A DNA stretch of 64,000 nt from Diplosphaera chodatii (taxonomy: Eukaryota; Chlorophyta; Trebouxiophyceae; Prasiolales; Stichococcaceae): positions 620,001-684,000 of the forward strand of contig JAALGY010000061.1 in NCBI GenBank assembly GCA_032358165.1. Direction: 5' to 3'. The notes beneath the pieces were generated by a model. It did not search any database. It worked only from the letters and a program-made list of their open reading frames with translations, and had not been told where the DNA came from. The position numbers were made by a program, and so were the translations under genes. Below, piece after piece: positions 11,412 to 22,940 of the stretch; position 1 is the first letter of the stretch; each line of letters opens with the position of its first letter.

Positions 11412-14213
11412 ATGGGATCGTCGGTGGTGCTAGCAACAGCAGGCTATGACCACACAATCAGGTGCATGCGGGATGTAGCAATGCATGCGCCATCCAAGCC
11501 CTGGCTGGGCGTGTCAGGACGACCCGCAACGCCTCAGCTGGTGTACCACATGTAATTGAGCCCGAAAGCTGCTGCAGCCCAACGTAAATTGCATTAGCGC
11601 AGGTTCTGGGAGGCGACCAGCGGCATCTGCTACCGCACGCTGCAGTATGCAGACTCACAGGTCTGTCGACTCTCATGTTGCTCAGTGTAGGGCAGCCGGT
11701 CGTAGCTCCTCCTAGAGCGACCCTGCTCCGCATCATGCATAGACCGTGCAATGCTGGCAACCTCGACATGTCCACTGCCGCGTCCCGCTGATGCCTGATG
11801 CACCCCTGCTGCCGCTGCCCACAGGTCAACAAGCTTGAGATCACGGCGGACAAGCAGCTGTTGGCGGCCGCCGGCAACCCAGCCGTCAAGATCTTCGAAG
11901 TTGCAGCAGCGGCACCGCAGCCAATTCACAGCTTTGATGGCCACACAGGCAATGTCACAGGTAGGCTGGTGCAGCAACTCATCTCCCGTGAAGAACCACG
12001 TCCAGCGAGCGCCAGAGTGCTGTAGTGGGGTCCTGTAGACCTACGGCTCATGGTGCTTGACTGAACATGCAGCGGTGGGCTTCGAGAAGCACTCGAAGTG
12101 GATGTGGACAGCCAGCGAGGACGGCACCGTCAAGGTCGGGGCGCCTGCTCCGGATCTTCTGTCTTCCCACATCTCACATTCGCAGTCGGTTTCACATCCT
12201 GAGCCCGAAAGTCCTGGACACAGCCCTGCGCCAGCGTCATCTGGGCTCTCCGGCTCGCAGCCTGATTGTGGGCCCTGACGACCCGGTGCGCAGGTGTGGG
12301 ATGTGCGGGCGCGGGGGTGCCAGCGGGAGTACGAGTCCCGCGCCCCCGTCAACTGCGCGGTGCTGCACCCCAACCAGGGCGAGCTCATCTCGGGTGCGCC
12401 CGCAGCTGATGAAAGGCTGCACCGCTGTTCCTGCCCGCGGGCCCGTTCGCAGCACAGAGCTGCAGCCTGTACCAGGCAGCATGGTCGCTTGTCCTGTGCC
12501 ACACACGCAAAGACTCATTGCCAGGCCGGCTCCTGAGGCCCGCAGCACGCATCAACCCTGACGCGGGCTGCGTCTGCCGGCTGCAGGCGACGCGGCGGGC
12601 AACATCCGGGTGTGGGACCTGACGGCGGGCGCCTGCTCCTGCGAGCTGGTCCCCGAGGTCGGCACGCCCGTGCGGTGAGGGCATGCGTGGATGGTCTGTT
12701 GACCGCAGATGCTTGGCCAGATCATCATGGCACATGGAGGGATTGTCAGCGTCTGCGCACCGATGACAGCCCAACTACCTTGCTGTCTGCAGGTCGCTGT
12801 CGGTGGCGTTGGACGGCAGCATGGTGGTGGCGGCCAACAACGCGGGCACGGCGTACGTGTGGCGCATGCTGCGGGGGGCCAGCCTCACCACCCACTTCGA
12901 GCCGCTGCACAAGCTGCGCGCGCACCAGGGTGAGTGACCAGGCCAGCTTAGAGGTCCACTGAACCCCGCTGAGCCCTCCTGACCCCTGAAGCGCCGCAAC
13001 ATGCACTGATAAATCACGCTGCGGTGTGCCAGCGCTTGATGCACCAGAGGGCATTCTGCCAAGTTGGCAGGGCTGTGCATCGTTTGGTGTCACGACATTG
13101 GGTGCAGCATTGCTGTACCTAATGTCTTGCACCACCACGGTGCATTGCCCTGCTGTCTTGCGCTTGTGCTGTTGTGCTTGTGCTGTTCTGAGGAATATAT
13201 GGTGATGTCTTTTCCAGTCCTGGGGTGTGGCGGCTTCAGTACATTACTTGCTGCGCCTGCACCACATGATGTGCAACAGGGGTGCCGAACCCTCGTCCCC
13301 TGAACCGTGTGCAGGCTACGTGCTGAAGTGCCTGCTGAGCCCGGACATGCGGCAGCTCGCCACCGTCAGCTCAGACAAGACCATCAAGCTGTGGAATGTG
13401 GACGGCTTCACGCTTGATCGGACGCTGACAGGTTGGACACCTGATACTCCTGCACAAACCGAAGCGTCCGTGTGGCTCCTCATTGACCTGGGCGCATTGC
13501 CCTTCTTTGAAACAACCACGGTCCACACAGGTCCATGGTTGTGTCCTGCAGCATGCGCCACTGCATGTTCATCTGGCAGTGATTCAAGTGCACCAGGGCA
13601 TCCAAGCATGCTGGAGACGGGTTGCCTCGGCGCTCGCCATGCATGCCTTGCTTCAGCATGCTGGCTCTGCAGCACCAGGCGGCCCCACGTAGCTTGACGT
13701 CCTGCGCCTCATGCCGCTCCCTGGCGCTGCAGGGCACAGCAAGTGGGTGTGGGACTGCGTGTTCTCGGTGGACGCGGCGTACCTGGTGACCGCCAGCTCC
13801 GACTGCACCGCCCGCCTGTGGGACCTGTCCAGCGGCGAGGCCATCCGCGTGTACTCCGGCCACCACAAGGCGCGCCCCACTGTGTCCGCCTGCCGGCTGA
13901 GTGCTGCAGGGTGTGCCTCCCGAGCAGCAGCGCCAGCTTCGGTCGCTTTGTGAAGGCCCGCACTGTCTGGATACGCTGGGTCAGGCCTGCCTCATCTGGC
14001 TGCACTGCTTGTGCAGCAGCACAGAGGACCCCTTGGGATCGCCCTGTGCTCCTCGTTGCTGGGTCAGCCAGCATCAGCAAAGGCACTTCTCTGAAACCTT
14101 TTGACAACCATGACGAGCTGACTGGCATGTGTACTGGCGTGCAGGCGGTGGTGGCGTGCGCGTTGAACGACTCTGCAATAGAGGGGCCTTCTGGGCACGG
14201 TGAAGGGGGGTGA
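11412..14213 (+). CDS. LST8: LST8 / G-beta-L, WD40 subunit of TOR complexes
   Basis: Ten exons (11412-11461, 11603-11660, 11825-11960, 12073-12134, 12294-12393, 12587-12674, 12793-12929, 13315-13431, 13733-13869, 14145-14213) give 317 residues, the usual length for LST8. The start [17 protein letters not shown] matches the family N-terminus. Diagnostic blocks follow: [76 protein letters not shown] and [20 protein letters not shown], which together make a seven-bladed propeller. LST8 binds and stabilises the TOR kinase domain in the cytoplasm. The last intron most likely has a GC donor (GCGCGC at 13870), because only this junction restores the conserved [13 protein letters not shown]. Intron phases are consistent throughout. 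Confidence 0.95.
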
Positions 14214-14587
14214 CCGGATCAGAAGGGGAAGTGCGGCAGATGGATCAGCCCATCAGCATGCTTTGGCGGCTGCCTTTCAAGCTGAGCGAGTGGCCAGCTC
14301 TTATTGTTGCAGAAATTCAGGACATGCAGCGATGCAGGCGCTGGATGCAAGCACAACAGTGACGAGCAAAACCGACACACAGTGACAAAGCGGTGTGCGC
14401 AGTTCAGTGTCAACACAATCAGTGCAGTGTGAGCAGTGCAGTGTAACCAGAGAGCAGTGGTGAAACCAGCTGCAAGAGCTCAGCAAATCGAGGGTTCAGC
14501 ATGCTGCAAACTGCATGCCGGAGGCCGCCAACTCCAATGGCAGTTCGATAGAGCGGTCTCCAGTACCATAGGTCAATCCAGCAGGCG
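14214..14587. other. Convergent intergenic region
   Basis: Lies between the 3' ends of LST8 (+) and the secreted-protein gene (-). A TGTAA at 14442-14446 fits the chlorophyte polyadenylation signal for LST8, but this is a weak five-base match. Confidence 0.35.
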
Positions 14588-17500
14588 TCAACGTACATAG
14601 CCCAGGATGGCGTCGACGGTGTAGCCCGTGCCGCAGCTGCGGGAGTTCAATATGTGCTTGGTGAGGTCGCCGGTGCTCGTGTTCCGGCAGCGTCGCAGCG
14701 CCCGCAGGAATGTGCCGCCGCGTGCGGTGGGGATGTACCTGCAGCGCCCAGCACCTTGTGATTTCTAAAAGCCAGGGTAAACGGCGGCACCAGCTGCATT
14801 GCCTGTTGCTCTCAATTGGCAAATGCCGTGCTTGCAGTTGCACAGCCTTGCAGGTGGTGGGCTGGGAGGCATGAACGTTCATGTTGCGAGACGAAGATGA
14901 CATCCAGAGCAAGTGGCGCTCGAGCGCACCCTACTGTGGACTTCGTGTAGCTGGCCTGGCCCTCACAGCCGGCATTGGTGGTGAAGAACCAAGGGCTGCC
15001 CGCTAGCAGCCGCCGGCCTGCCACCTGTGGCGCCTGTGGTAATCACAGGACAGGGTATCAGTCCACAGCCCGAAAACCTGCAGCTTCACAGTTATAGCAC
15101 ACAGACGCGAGACCTGATCTGCAAGCCAGACGGGAGCTGCAACTGCTGCGGCAATGGGACACGCAGCATACCGTGCATTGATAAAAGGCCACGCTGCCGG
15201 CGGCGGCCGCCGAGCGGATGCCCAACACGCCGTCGCCGGTGCTGACGTACTTGTAGCGGGCGTTGAAGCTGGTGCCTGCATGACCACTCAGCGGCCATCA
15301 GGCGCCCCGACTGCATGTCGGTCATCCGGCCTCGGTCACGTTGTCGCGGCCCCTTCCTCGGTACAGGGCAGCAACAGGTCGCACCGATGCAGCAGGGCTC
15401 CTGGGTGGTGACGGAGGTGCAGCCGTTGTTGCCGTTCTTGAACATCTTGACGCAGCTGGCCATGATGTTGTATAGCGTGGCCCCGTTCTCCCGCGACGGT
15501 TCAACGTCCCGGCTGAAGCCCGCGCCATACACGTCTGGCAGTGCATGGACACGATTTTGCCTTGCAGTTTGTGGCGCTCTCGAACATGCCAGATGTTGCT
15601 CATGTCGTGCACCCCAGCTGACGACAGCTGCTTGTCAGCTGAGCATTCCTGCCAGGCAGGCGGTTGGGAACATCTGCTTGTAGTGCTGGACATTTGTTGT
15701 ACATGGGCAGTACATGACATGTTGTTTGCATTATCAGCTTCCAAGCGTACCGACAAAAGAGCGATTGAGGGCTGTGTCGTCGGACTCCAGGCCCATGCTG
15801 TAGCCTGGGGGGACCTTGAATGAGCCATCTGGATTGATGTTCCCTTGCGGCTGCGCAAGCTGCTCGTTCCAGGTGGAGATGAACAGGTAAGCAGGCTTGG
15901 CCTGCAGCGTGGAGTACTGTCATTCACGGCAGTGTGTGGCCTTGGTGTGTGTCAAGCTGCAGCTTTGAAGGCGTACTGCGGCAGCATGCATGATCAACAA
16001 CTCTTACAGTGAATGCCCTGACGAACTGCTTCTGGAAGGTGAGACCCTCCCAATTCCCAGAGCCCTGCTGCGTCAGTGAGTGGTATGACGTCTGGTACCC
16101 TGCAGCAGGCGGAATAAGGACCGGCACTGCATTTGCATCCGTGCATCATGCACAGCTGAATTATCTTGCAAGTATTTTGTGTGTTAGTCAACCCGGGGAC
16201 TCAGCTATGCCACAGCAAGCCGGAGGCAATGTTCGCTGGCAGGTTTTACCTGGGGACACAGCGAGCTGTGCGCCACGTGTGCCGATGGGGATGCTGCCGC
16301 CGCCCGCAGTGTCCGCTGTGTACGGCTGGCTGCAGGCGCTCTGCGAGATGTTGCCCAGCTGCACAGCGTGACAGCCAAGCTGACTGGTGCTACACAACCC
16401 AAGAACAGAAGCACAGCCTGAGCATCAAGTTGCTCGCCCGCCCTGGACTCATCACCGTGCCATGCAGACAACAATGACCAACATCAGAGCCTACTACGAG
16501 GTGGGTCACCACTGGCCCTAATCAGCCTTCAGCGACATCTCACCCCCTGGCAGAAGCTCATGAAGTTCCAGCCGTTCGAGGTTTCTCTGTTGACCCACAC
16601 TGCGATATGAGCATGAGCAGTCGGCAGGTCTGTTTCGTTGGTGAAGCACTACATGAGGCTATGAAGTTGCAAGACAACGCATCAATGTGCACATAATGTC
16701 GGTCATAAACTTACTGTAGACTGCGGCAATGTTGTTCCTGCCGCCTGCATGCTCACAAGCAAGATGGTGGGTGGAACTTTCAGACCGTTGGCACAGCCAG
16801 CCCTGCCAGCAGGGCACACTTGAGGAGGTAGACTTGAACTACGTTCGTGTGCAGGCAAACAGCAAACCCTGCGTCCTGCAGCCAACCCCTCTCACCGTTT
16901 GACTGAATGTCAGCAGTGTACCGCTCATCGAAGCTGTCGACCCGCGGGATGAAGAACAGGAACTTGCGCGTATCAGAGTCCTTCATCAGGACCTGCGCCA
17001 TACACAGCACAGCAAGGTCGTTGCAGCTATCGAAGCTATGCACTGACCCGGTTGCCATGTGGGCAGCAGGCAGGCACACCTGCGGGCACCGCTCTGTCAC
17101 CACAGCTGTCATACACCCAGAAGTACCAATGGAGACAGAATGCGCACACGTTCGCAGCTGGACAAACGAAAACTGCGGATTGGCAGCTGCGTGCGGCGCA
17201 CCTGTGCAAAGCGCGGGTCGTTGTACACGTTCAGGGCCTTGGGGTAGATGGCCGCCGCCTTGTTGGCGGCGCTGAAGGGCTTGTTCGGCTGCGGCACCCG
17301 CTGCCAGATGGCGATCTCCGGCGTGCGGATGCCCTGCGCCCGCAGGCCCGCCCACACCTGCGAAGCGGCATCGCGTTCTGCCATTGTCGCCAGCTTGGAC
17401 ATGTGCTGTGGCAATGGCTGGGTGTGCTGGTGTGCTGGCGGGTCCGTGCTGTGACTCAGAGGGCAGGTTCACGGGGCACATGAGGCGCACCTCGCACAGG

Positions 17501-19223
17501 ACCTCAAATGGCCGCAGCTGGATGGCGTCTGCATTTGGGATCAGGATTTCCTTTGATGGCTGTTGTCACTCAGGAGATGTCCTTGGAAGCAGCCATCCTC
17601 TGAGGAAAATGCAAGCACTGCAATTCACCCCCACAAGAAGCTACAGCATTCCAACCTGCAGTTGGGTTGTAGTCTGGAATATTCGTGGCATCCACCTGTG
17701 ACAATTGTCGTATGCTTACTCTGTTGTACAGCTACAATGACAAGTGGTATTAGTGATAGGTGCTATGCTCATAGGAGCAGAGATGCTTCCAAATGCATAG
17801 CAAGCGACTCTGGACAACGTGCCACGCACCACGATGTAGTCGATGCCCGCCGCCGTCAGCCACTGCGCGTGCTGCGTCAGGACGCCGGTGATGTTCCGGC
17901 AGTCCGGCTGGTTGCTGTACGTCTGGTACTTGCCCTCGTTGGCGGGGTTGTAGTTCAGGGTCCCCGACGCCCGCCGCTTGTACAGGCAGTAGAAGCCATT
18001 CTGCAGCGACGGAAGCAGCACCTGTCTGAGTGTTTGATGCTCTGCAGGCAGCGTTGACTCATTCGTGAAAACCGCTCATGTCATGGAGCGCGCAGGGGCG
18101 CTGCGTCCCTGCACCCGCAACAAAGCAGTGGGTCCCACCTGCGGAGTGTACTGCGCATGGAAAGCCATGGACTGCCCGTAGACGCCCGGGGTGATGATCA
18201 CGTCATTCAGGGTGCGCGCCCCTGCCGCCACCCCTGCAGATGCATGATCCACCACATTGGCAGGTGGTACCTTGGCAGCTCCCGCGCAACAAGCATATGC
18301 TTGCTCTAAAGCGACTGTGGGAACTCCTGTCAGGGCCACCTGCGGTGGTCTCCGTGCGCGAGCGGATGACATCCTCCACTGTGACCGGCACCTTGCCGGC
18401 AGCGATCTGGATGTCCATGGCCCGCTTCGCCGGCCAGTGCCACACGCTGTACATGATGCCGGCGCGCTTGCACCGCACCCTGTTCCCCGCCGCATCCAGT
18501 TGCGCCTGCAAATGAGGCGCAGTGCGACCTGTCAGTCATGTGCGCGGCCGTGTGGGCACTGCAAGTGGCCACTGCCTCGGCCTGGTTTCCATGTACGCAG
18601 CCGTTTGACACCATCTGGCGCCACGTTTCGCACGCTTCAAGGGCCTCCTGAAGCGCACAGGCGGCAGCGCTGCGTTTGCAGATGCTGCACAGCCACGGAC
18701 ACCAGGTCACCTGGAAACAGTCTTGTGCGCAGGTCTTGCAGTCCTCCCCGGCATCGCAGTTGCCGTCGCCGCAGAACGGTCCGGTCTGCAGCGTTGCAGC
18801 CGCTGTGCTGGCCACTCGCTGGTTGGAGGCGGCAGTGCGTGCGGGCGCAGGTGGCGATGGCTTGGCTGTCACGCTCTTCAGCAGCGTGTTCTGCAGCACC
18901 GACGCACCCAATAGCGCTTTGATACATTGTGATACGACTTCCTTTCACGATTCGCGGCTTGCGGGCGGGCAACACTGCGTCCCAGGGCATCTGCACCGCT
19001 GAGAAGGTGTGCCAGTTGGAAGGGAACATAGGAGGTTCTCCACCAGGCGGCTTGTGAGCTGCCGACGCACCTGTTGTTCTGACAGGATGACCTCGACGCG
19101 CTGCCTGGCGGCGCCGAACTTGGAGGCGGTCGAAGCGGCGGCGTTGGCGGCTGGGCAGTAGCAGGTGGCGACGACGGCTGCCAGGCTAAACAACAAGATG
19201 CGGCACCTGCCACCCGCGACCAT
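14588..19223 (-). CDS. Secreted glycosidase-like protein, copy A (no Pro-Thr linker)
   Basis: Eighteen minus-strand exons give 688 residues. The N-terminus (MVAGGRCRILLFSLAAVVAT, ending in ANAA) is a good signal peptide. A short cysteine motif follows (CGDGNCDAGEDCKTC, 18711-18890). The main domain has blocks typical of a TIM-barrel glycosidase: [81 protein letters not shown] and [16 protein letters not shown], with a Glu after Asn in the last. This recalls the GH71/GH99-type families, but the family is not settled. The C-terminal domain begins PWFFTTNAGCEG and ends ILGYVR. Copy B at 44-49 kb is a full-length paralogue on the other strand. Copy A has two extra introns (near 17551-17644 and 16600-16714), a D-T-N-rich insert (17645-17695) and no Pro-Thr linker. 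Confidence 0.8.
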
Positions 19224-20092
19224 TGCCGCGAACTCTGCGCGACCTCTAGCTGCTACCTTGCTGGTCGTTGTGTGAGTTGATTTGGGGTTCTGATCTCGCG
19301 CCAGGCGCGGACCGCGTGTGTACCCGACCAGATAGTTGCTCTCAGATAGTGAAGGCCGCTACAGAGCCGGCAGTCGCCAACCCGCGCGTTGCGACGGGTG
19401 TTCCACCAAGCTCGTTTCGAAGCGCTCCAATAGGCGCTGACACGAAACAAGGCGAGCAGATGCCTGTGAGGACCTATGGCGATTCCTGCGGATCTCTCCG
19501 TTGGACGCACAGTCCAGCTGTTTCTGGATCTTCAGTCTGGCGCCGACCGCGATGTTCTGGACCCTCGCCTTTACACACGGGCAGCAAACATCATAGCGCA
19601 CAGGTTGCGCGTTGCTGTACGCTGTTTCGCGGCTGTGGGCGTCCTTTCCAGTGTGCCGGTTCACCTGCAGGTTCGACCGTGGCTTCATCCCACCTTCCAG
19701 GTGCCCACCTAAGGCCACCGCGTTTGCTGGGCCCCAACCGACTCACAAGGGACAACCACACCGTGCTACGCCCCAGCTTCACCACCTCAGGGCGGCAATG
19801 TTCAGTGGCGAGCAAAAGGCACATCAGTCACGCACTGGCAATATTGTGAATGGCGCTGTCGACCACAGCCCAACTGTGTCATCCATGACTGCTGGTAACA
19901 GCACCCCCACTGCTAGGGCATCGTGCGTGCAGCGGGTGGCCCCGTGCAGCCCGGCAAAGCGCTCACTGCTGCAGCAGTGGCCGCGCTGCAATGGGCATGC
20001 TGGACAGCACCACTGCCACGGTGCCAGCTCCTCCTCTTTCGATTTCCCTGCTGCACGCCTCTGCTGACGGTGCCGTGACAGCATCCGCCGCA
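19224..20092. other. Intergenic region, both neighbours on the - strand
   Basis: It holds the 3' flank of the hnRNP-like gene and the promoter of secreted-protein copy A. The open frames here carry no recognisable motif and no consistent splice sites. Confidence 0.4.
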
Positions 20093-22049
20093 CTACCGCC
20101 GGCTGCCTCTATCCATGGTGGCCTCATCGCGGCTGGACGGGAACAGCTCCACGTACCTGTTGCCCAGCATCTTGCGATCCTGCATAGTCACATCAGGCAC
20201 CATCCATCAGGACTCTGTTGCAACCACCAAAAGCGAACCTCAGCACCAACACCGTCTGCACACCGTCTGCCTGGCAATGGGGGCGATGGCGGCCAGGACG
20301 TGAGTCAGCACCTTGGCCATGGCTGTGGCGGCGTCCTCGGGGCTGGCAAACTCCACGAAGGCCATCCCTGAGGGCCGCCCGTCGGCGTTGATGACTATCC
20401 TCACCCTGCAGCACAAGCAGGGCCAGCACTTGCTGCTGCGTGCCCGGGCTTGCATCCGCAGCAACGGGAGCAGTGTGTCGTCTGTTCTTCTGTTCGCATG
20501 AGGGAAACACATGCATAGGATGCAGCTCACCCGTCAGCTGCAATGGGCGCCACCGGCAGGTCGGTGAACCACTCCATGATGTCAGCCTTGGTGCAGCTGA
20601 ACGGCAGCCCTCGCAGCTTCAGCATGCCTGAAAACAGCAGTGCAGGTCTCTCAGTGCCAGAGACTGCCTCCTGATTGTACACCCGCCAGGGTAGCCCTGT
20701 GCGTTCGTACCATGGATGTGTAGCAACTGGTACCACCAGTTAGTGCGACCTAGCAGTGCCACATGGGGGTCTCAACATGCTGCTCTGCAGTCCATGCATC
20801 TGAGGGAGCGCCGACCTGTGTGCTGCGCGGGCTGGTCGCCGCCGCCGCCGTGCGGCTGCTGCAGCGGCGGCGCATCTCCCCGGTGCCTGCCATGGTCCCG
20901 CCTCTGGTCATCCTCCCCGTCCCGCCTGTGGTCTGCGCGCAACACACCCCTTGCCTGAGACTCCTCTGTTGTAAAGCTAACCACTCGGGCACACATGATT
21001 CGGTGCGTCCGTGACCCAGCAGCAGTCCGACAGTGTGCACAGTGCTGACCAGATCTGCCGTCATACATCCCCCTGCCGCCGCCGCCGTAGTGCTGCTGCG
21101 GGACCCCGTCTCCCCCCTCCACCATGTACTGCGCAACTGCAGCGTAGTACTCATGTTTGTGCGCAGAGAAGACTTCAACATAGCGGCGGCCCAAGTAGCT
21201 CTTGTTTCGCTGCAGGGCCCCCTCCACCTGGAAGGGTGTGCCAAGCACCACGAAGGCCTCCCCCGATGGGCGCCCGCTCTTACGCGTGAGCAGGACATCC
21301 ACTGCGTCACAGCCCAGGAATGCTCGGACCTCATCCTCCCGCACGCCAAAGGGCAGGCCCCGCAACCTCACGGCCGGAAACACACCCATGCCCCCTTCAT
21401 AGCCTCCGCCGCCGGCAGCGCCGGCCCCGTGCTGCGGCATCATGCCCCCTTTGGCGCCCATCATGCTCATGCTGCCGCCGCCGCCGCCGCCCATGTGGTT
21501 GCCTAGCATGCTGCCCATGCCGCCGCCGCCCATCCCGCCCATTGCCCCGCTGCCCATGCCGCCCATCGCACCCATGCCGCCCATCTGACCGCCGGCCATG
21601 CCGCCGCCCATGCTGCCCATGGCGCCGCTGCCCATCGAGCCGCCGCCCATCATGGGACTGGCGGCGCCCATGCCGCTCTGCTGCATCATGCCCGCCCCGG
21701 CCATGCCGGACCCCGCCATCATGCCCATGCCGCCGCCCTGGCCCATCATCATACCTGCCGCGCCGCCGCCCATGCCGCTGCTCATGCTGGCTCCCATGCC
21801 GCCGGGCATGCCGTTCATGCCCGCCATCATGCCCGCAGCGCTGCCGCCGCCGTTGGCAGACATCATGCCGGCACCGCCAGCACCACTCATGGCTGCACCA
21901 GCAGCCCCATGCCCGTAGTCCCGCGCTGACGGGTCCATGGCGCCGCCGTACATCTGATCACTGCCCCAGGAACCGCCGCCTGGGTACCCTGCACGACCTG
22001 CTTGTGCATTCCCCCAGTCTTCGCCTCTCGGCCGCTTGTTGCCATACAT
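20093..22049 (-). CDS. hnRNP F/H-type RNA-binding protein with Met-Gly-rich N-terminus
   Basis: Five minus-strand exons (21050-22049, 20816-20932, 20531-20627, 20312-20405, 20093-20179) give 464 residues. The start was set at MYGNKRPRGEDW. Residues of about 45-215 are an almost uninterrupted Met-Gly-Ala repeat (GMGGG, GGMGAM and similar). Two quasi-RRMs follow. The first (about 223-300) has VRLRGLPFGVREDEV, GRPSGEAFVVL and LGRRYVEVF. The second (about 373-455) has LKLRGLPFSCTKADI, GRPSGMAFVEF and GNRYVELF. RGLPF plus GxRYVE(V/L)F is the hallmark of hnRNP F/H and GRSF proteins, which bind G-rich RNA in splicing control. An Arg-Asp-rich linker joins the RRMs. The low-complexity region suggests phase-separation behaviour, which is inference. 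Confidence 0.9.
21420..21900 (-). repeat. Met-Gly-rich low-complexity coding repeat
   Basis: On the plus strand it reads as repeated CCCATGCCGCC-type units. On the minus strand it encodes the Met-Gly tract of the hnRNP-like protein. Confidence 0.85.
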
Positions 22050-22940
22050 TTCAAAAGACGCAGAACACAGAGCAGCCAAACCACTAGAAGCACATCAATG
22101 CTCGCGGTGTGCAGACTGGTTGGCCCCAGACACGGGAAGGCTCGCAGCTGTACTGCTGATCGTTTCCCCGGCAGCTCAAATGGCTGTACGCTGCTGTGAC
22201 AGCTCACAGGGCAGTCAGTGCAAGAGGAAGGTGCGCAATGTAGCAGTGTTTGCGCGATAGAGAGTGGAACTGGACAGCCACGACGATCTGGCGCGCGGTT
22301 GTTGCCTGACGACGGTCTCAGCAGTCTCCACTGCCTGTCAGCTCAGGACTGCAGGAAGCAAGAGACAGCGCACGCTGCAACATTCTCGAGAGGCGTCCGA
22401 GGGAGCTGACCAAGGTGAGAGTAAGCCATCGTTTGTGCCGGAGGTTTGGCTGACCTATCGTCGTATGACGGAGTCATCAAGCTGCAAAGCAATTTGCAGT
22501 CACCTCAAGGGCGACACTGGCATCTACCGAACTGCGGGGCGGTCTTTGACTCTTCAGCCGTGCGAAGTACTTACAGGGGCGTGCAACATCGGCAGTTGCC
22601 GACGCGAGATATGTTGGCAGCACGTATGCGCCAGGACTGAAGCTGCAGCAATGCGCACAGCTGCCGCCGAGGAATAATCAGCGGCGAAGCTGGGCATCCT
22701 GGTGGACGTCAGCAGCCTTGTGACTAGTCCATCCAGCAGCTCGGGCCAGCAACGAACAGCTGCTTGCAGCAGGGCGGCGAGCGCCCAGTGTCTGCATGAG
22801 ACTCAGCAGCCATACTAAGCACTATCAAGATCAGCAGACGTGATGCTGCAGCGGCACTCCTGCACAAGTCACCGGGGCCTGGGCAGAAATGTAACCGCAG
22901 CCTGGTGGCGATCCGGGCAAGCCGCCGGCTTTGGCCAGCG
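22050..22940. other. Divergent intergenic region, about 890 bp
   Basis: Presumed promoters of the hnRNP-like gene (-) and the receptor-like kinase (+). An open frame at 22264-22677 (+) carries no motif I recognise and was not called. Confidence 0.4.
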
